64,000 nucleotides of DNA from Meghimatium bilineatum. Taxonomy: Eukaryota; Mollusca; Gastropoda; Stylommatophora; Philomycidae. Below are more model-generated notes on this DNA. The model searched no databases. It was not told the DNA's origin and saw only the letters and a list, made by a program, of their open reading frames with translations. The stretch covers positions 5,086,501 to 5,150,500 of the forward strand of contig CM067314.1 of the NCBI GenBank assembly GCA_034231615.1. The letters run 5' to 3'. The stretch itself is not shown here. Positions within the stretch are counted from its first letter, which is position 1.

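Overview
This is AT-rich, intron-rich nuclear DNA from an invertebrate animal. Coding sequence is split into short exons with GT..AG borders, and the introns are packed with decayed non-LTR retrotransposons, piggyBac, mariner and hAT remnants, MITEs, a tRNA-derived SINE and minisatellites. The phylum cannot be fixed from the sequence. A marine deuterostome or lophotrochozoan would fit the polycystin paralogues and the transposon mix. There are no prokaryotic features, no rRNA and no functional tRNA gene.

The only convincing host genes are two paralogues of the polycystin-1 (PKD1-like) family, arranged tail to tail. Gene A is on the + strand. Its last five coding exons are 386-555, 6267-6403, 10253-10378, 13502-13650 and 17367-17709, ending in TAA. 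Its 5' part lies left of the window. Gene B is on the - strand and was traced through eleven exons from the right edge: 64000-63866, 61865-61720, 58030-57851, 53152-53011, 49185-49114, 47546-47414, 43517-43348, 40231-40095, 34289-34164, 29474-29326 and 26129-25784. All intron phases agree from exon to exon. The four homologous internal exons have identical lengths in both genes (170, 137, 126 and 149 bp). B's exons encode a membrane segment, a cytosolic loop, S1, the extracellular polycystin (TOP) domain and S2-S6 with the pore loop. A's visible exons encode the end of the TOP domain and S2-S6.

Layout: 1-17.7 kb is gene A, with a 3.8-kb satellite in its first visible intron. 17.7-25.8 kb is the convergent intergenic region, with a dispersed repeat, mariner, a piggyBac MITE, a piggyBac transposase relic and a 1.6-kb minisatellite. 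25.8-64 kb is gene B, whose introns are filled with reverse-transcriptase relics in both orientations and about ten minisatellites.

The most interesting signal is how the minisatellites arose. Two are copies of the 3' end of a polycystin exon together with its 5' splice site (gene B exon 49114-49185 and gene A exon 10253-10378). Others are copies of transposon coding sequence (59.3 kb; probably 45.2 kb). The large satellite at 2.3-6.1 kb has an apparent unexpanded single-unit relative at 61.44 kb. In the 49-kb case each 30-bp unit recreates a donor site in the same phase, so alternative splicing could add blocks of ten residues to the channel's extracellular domain.
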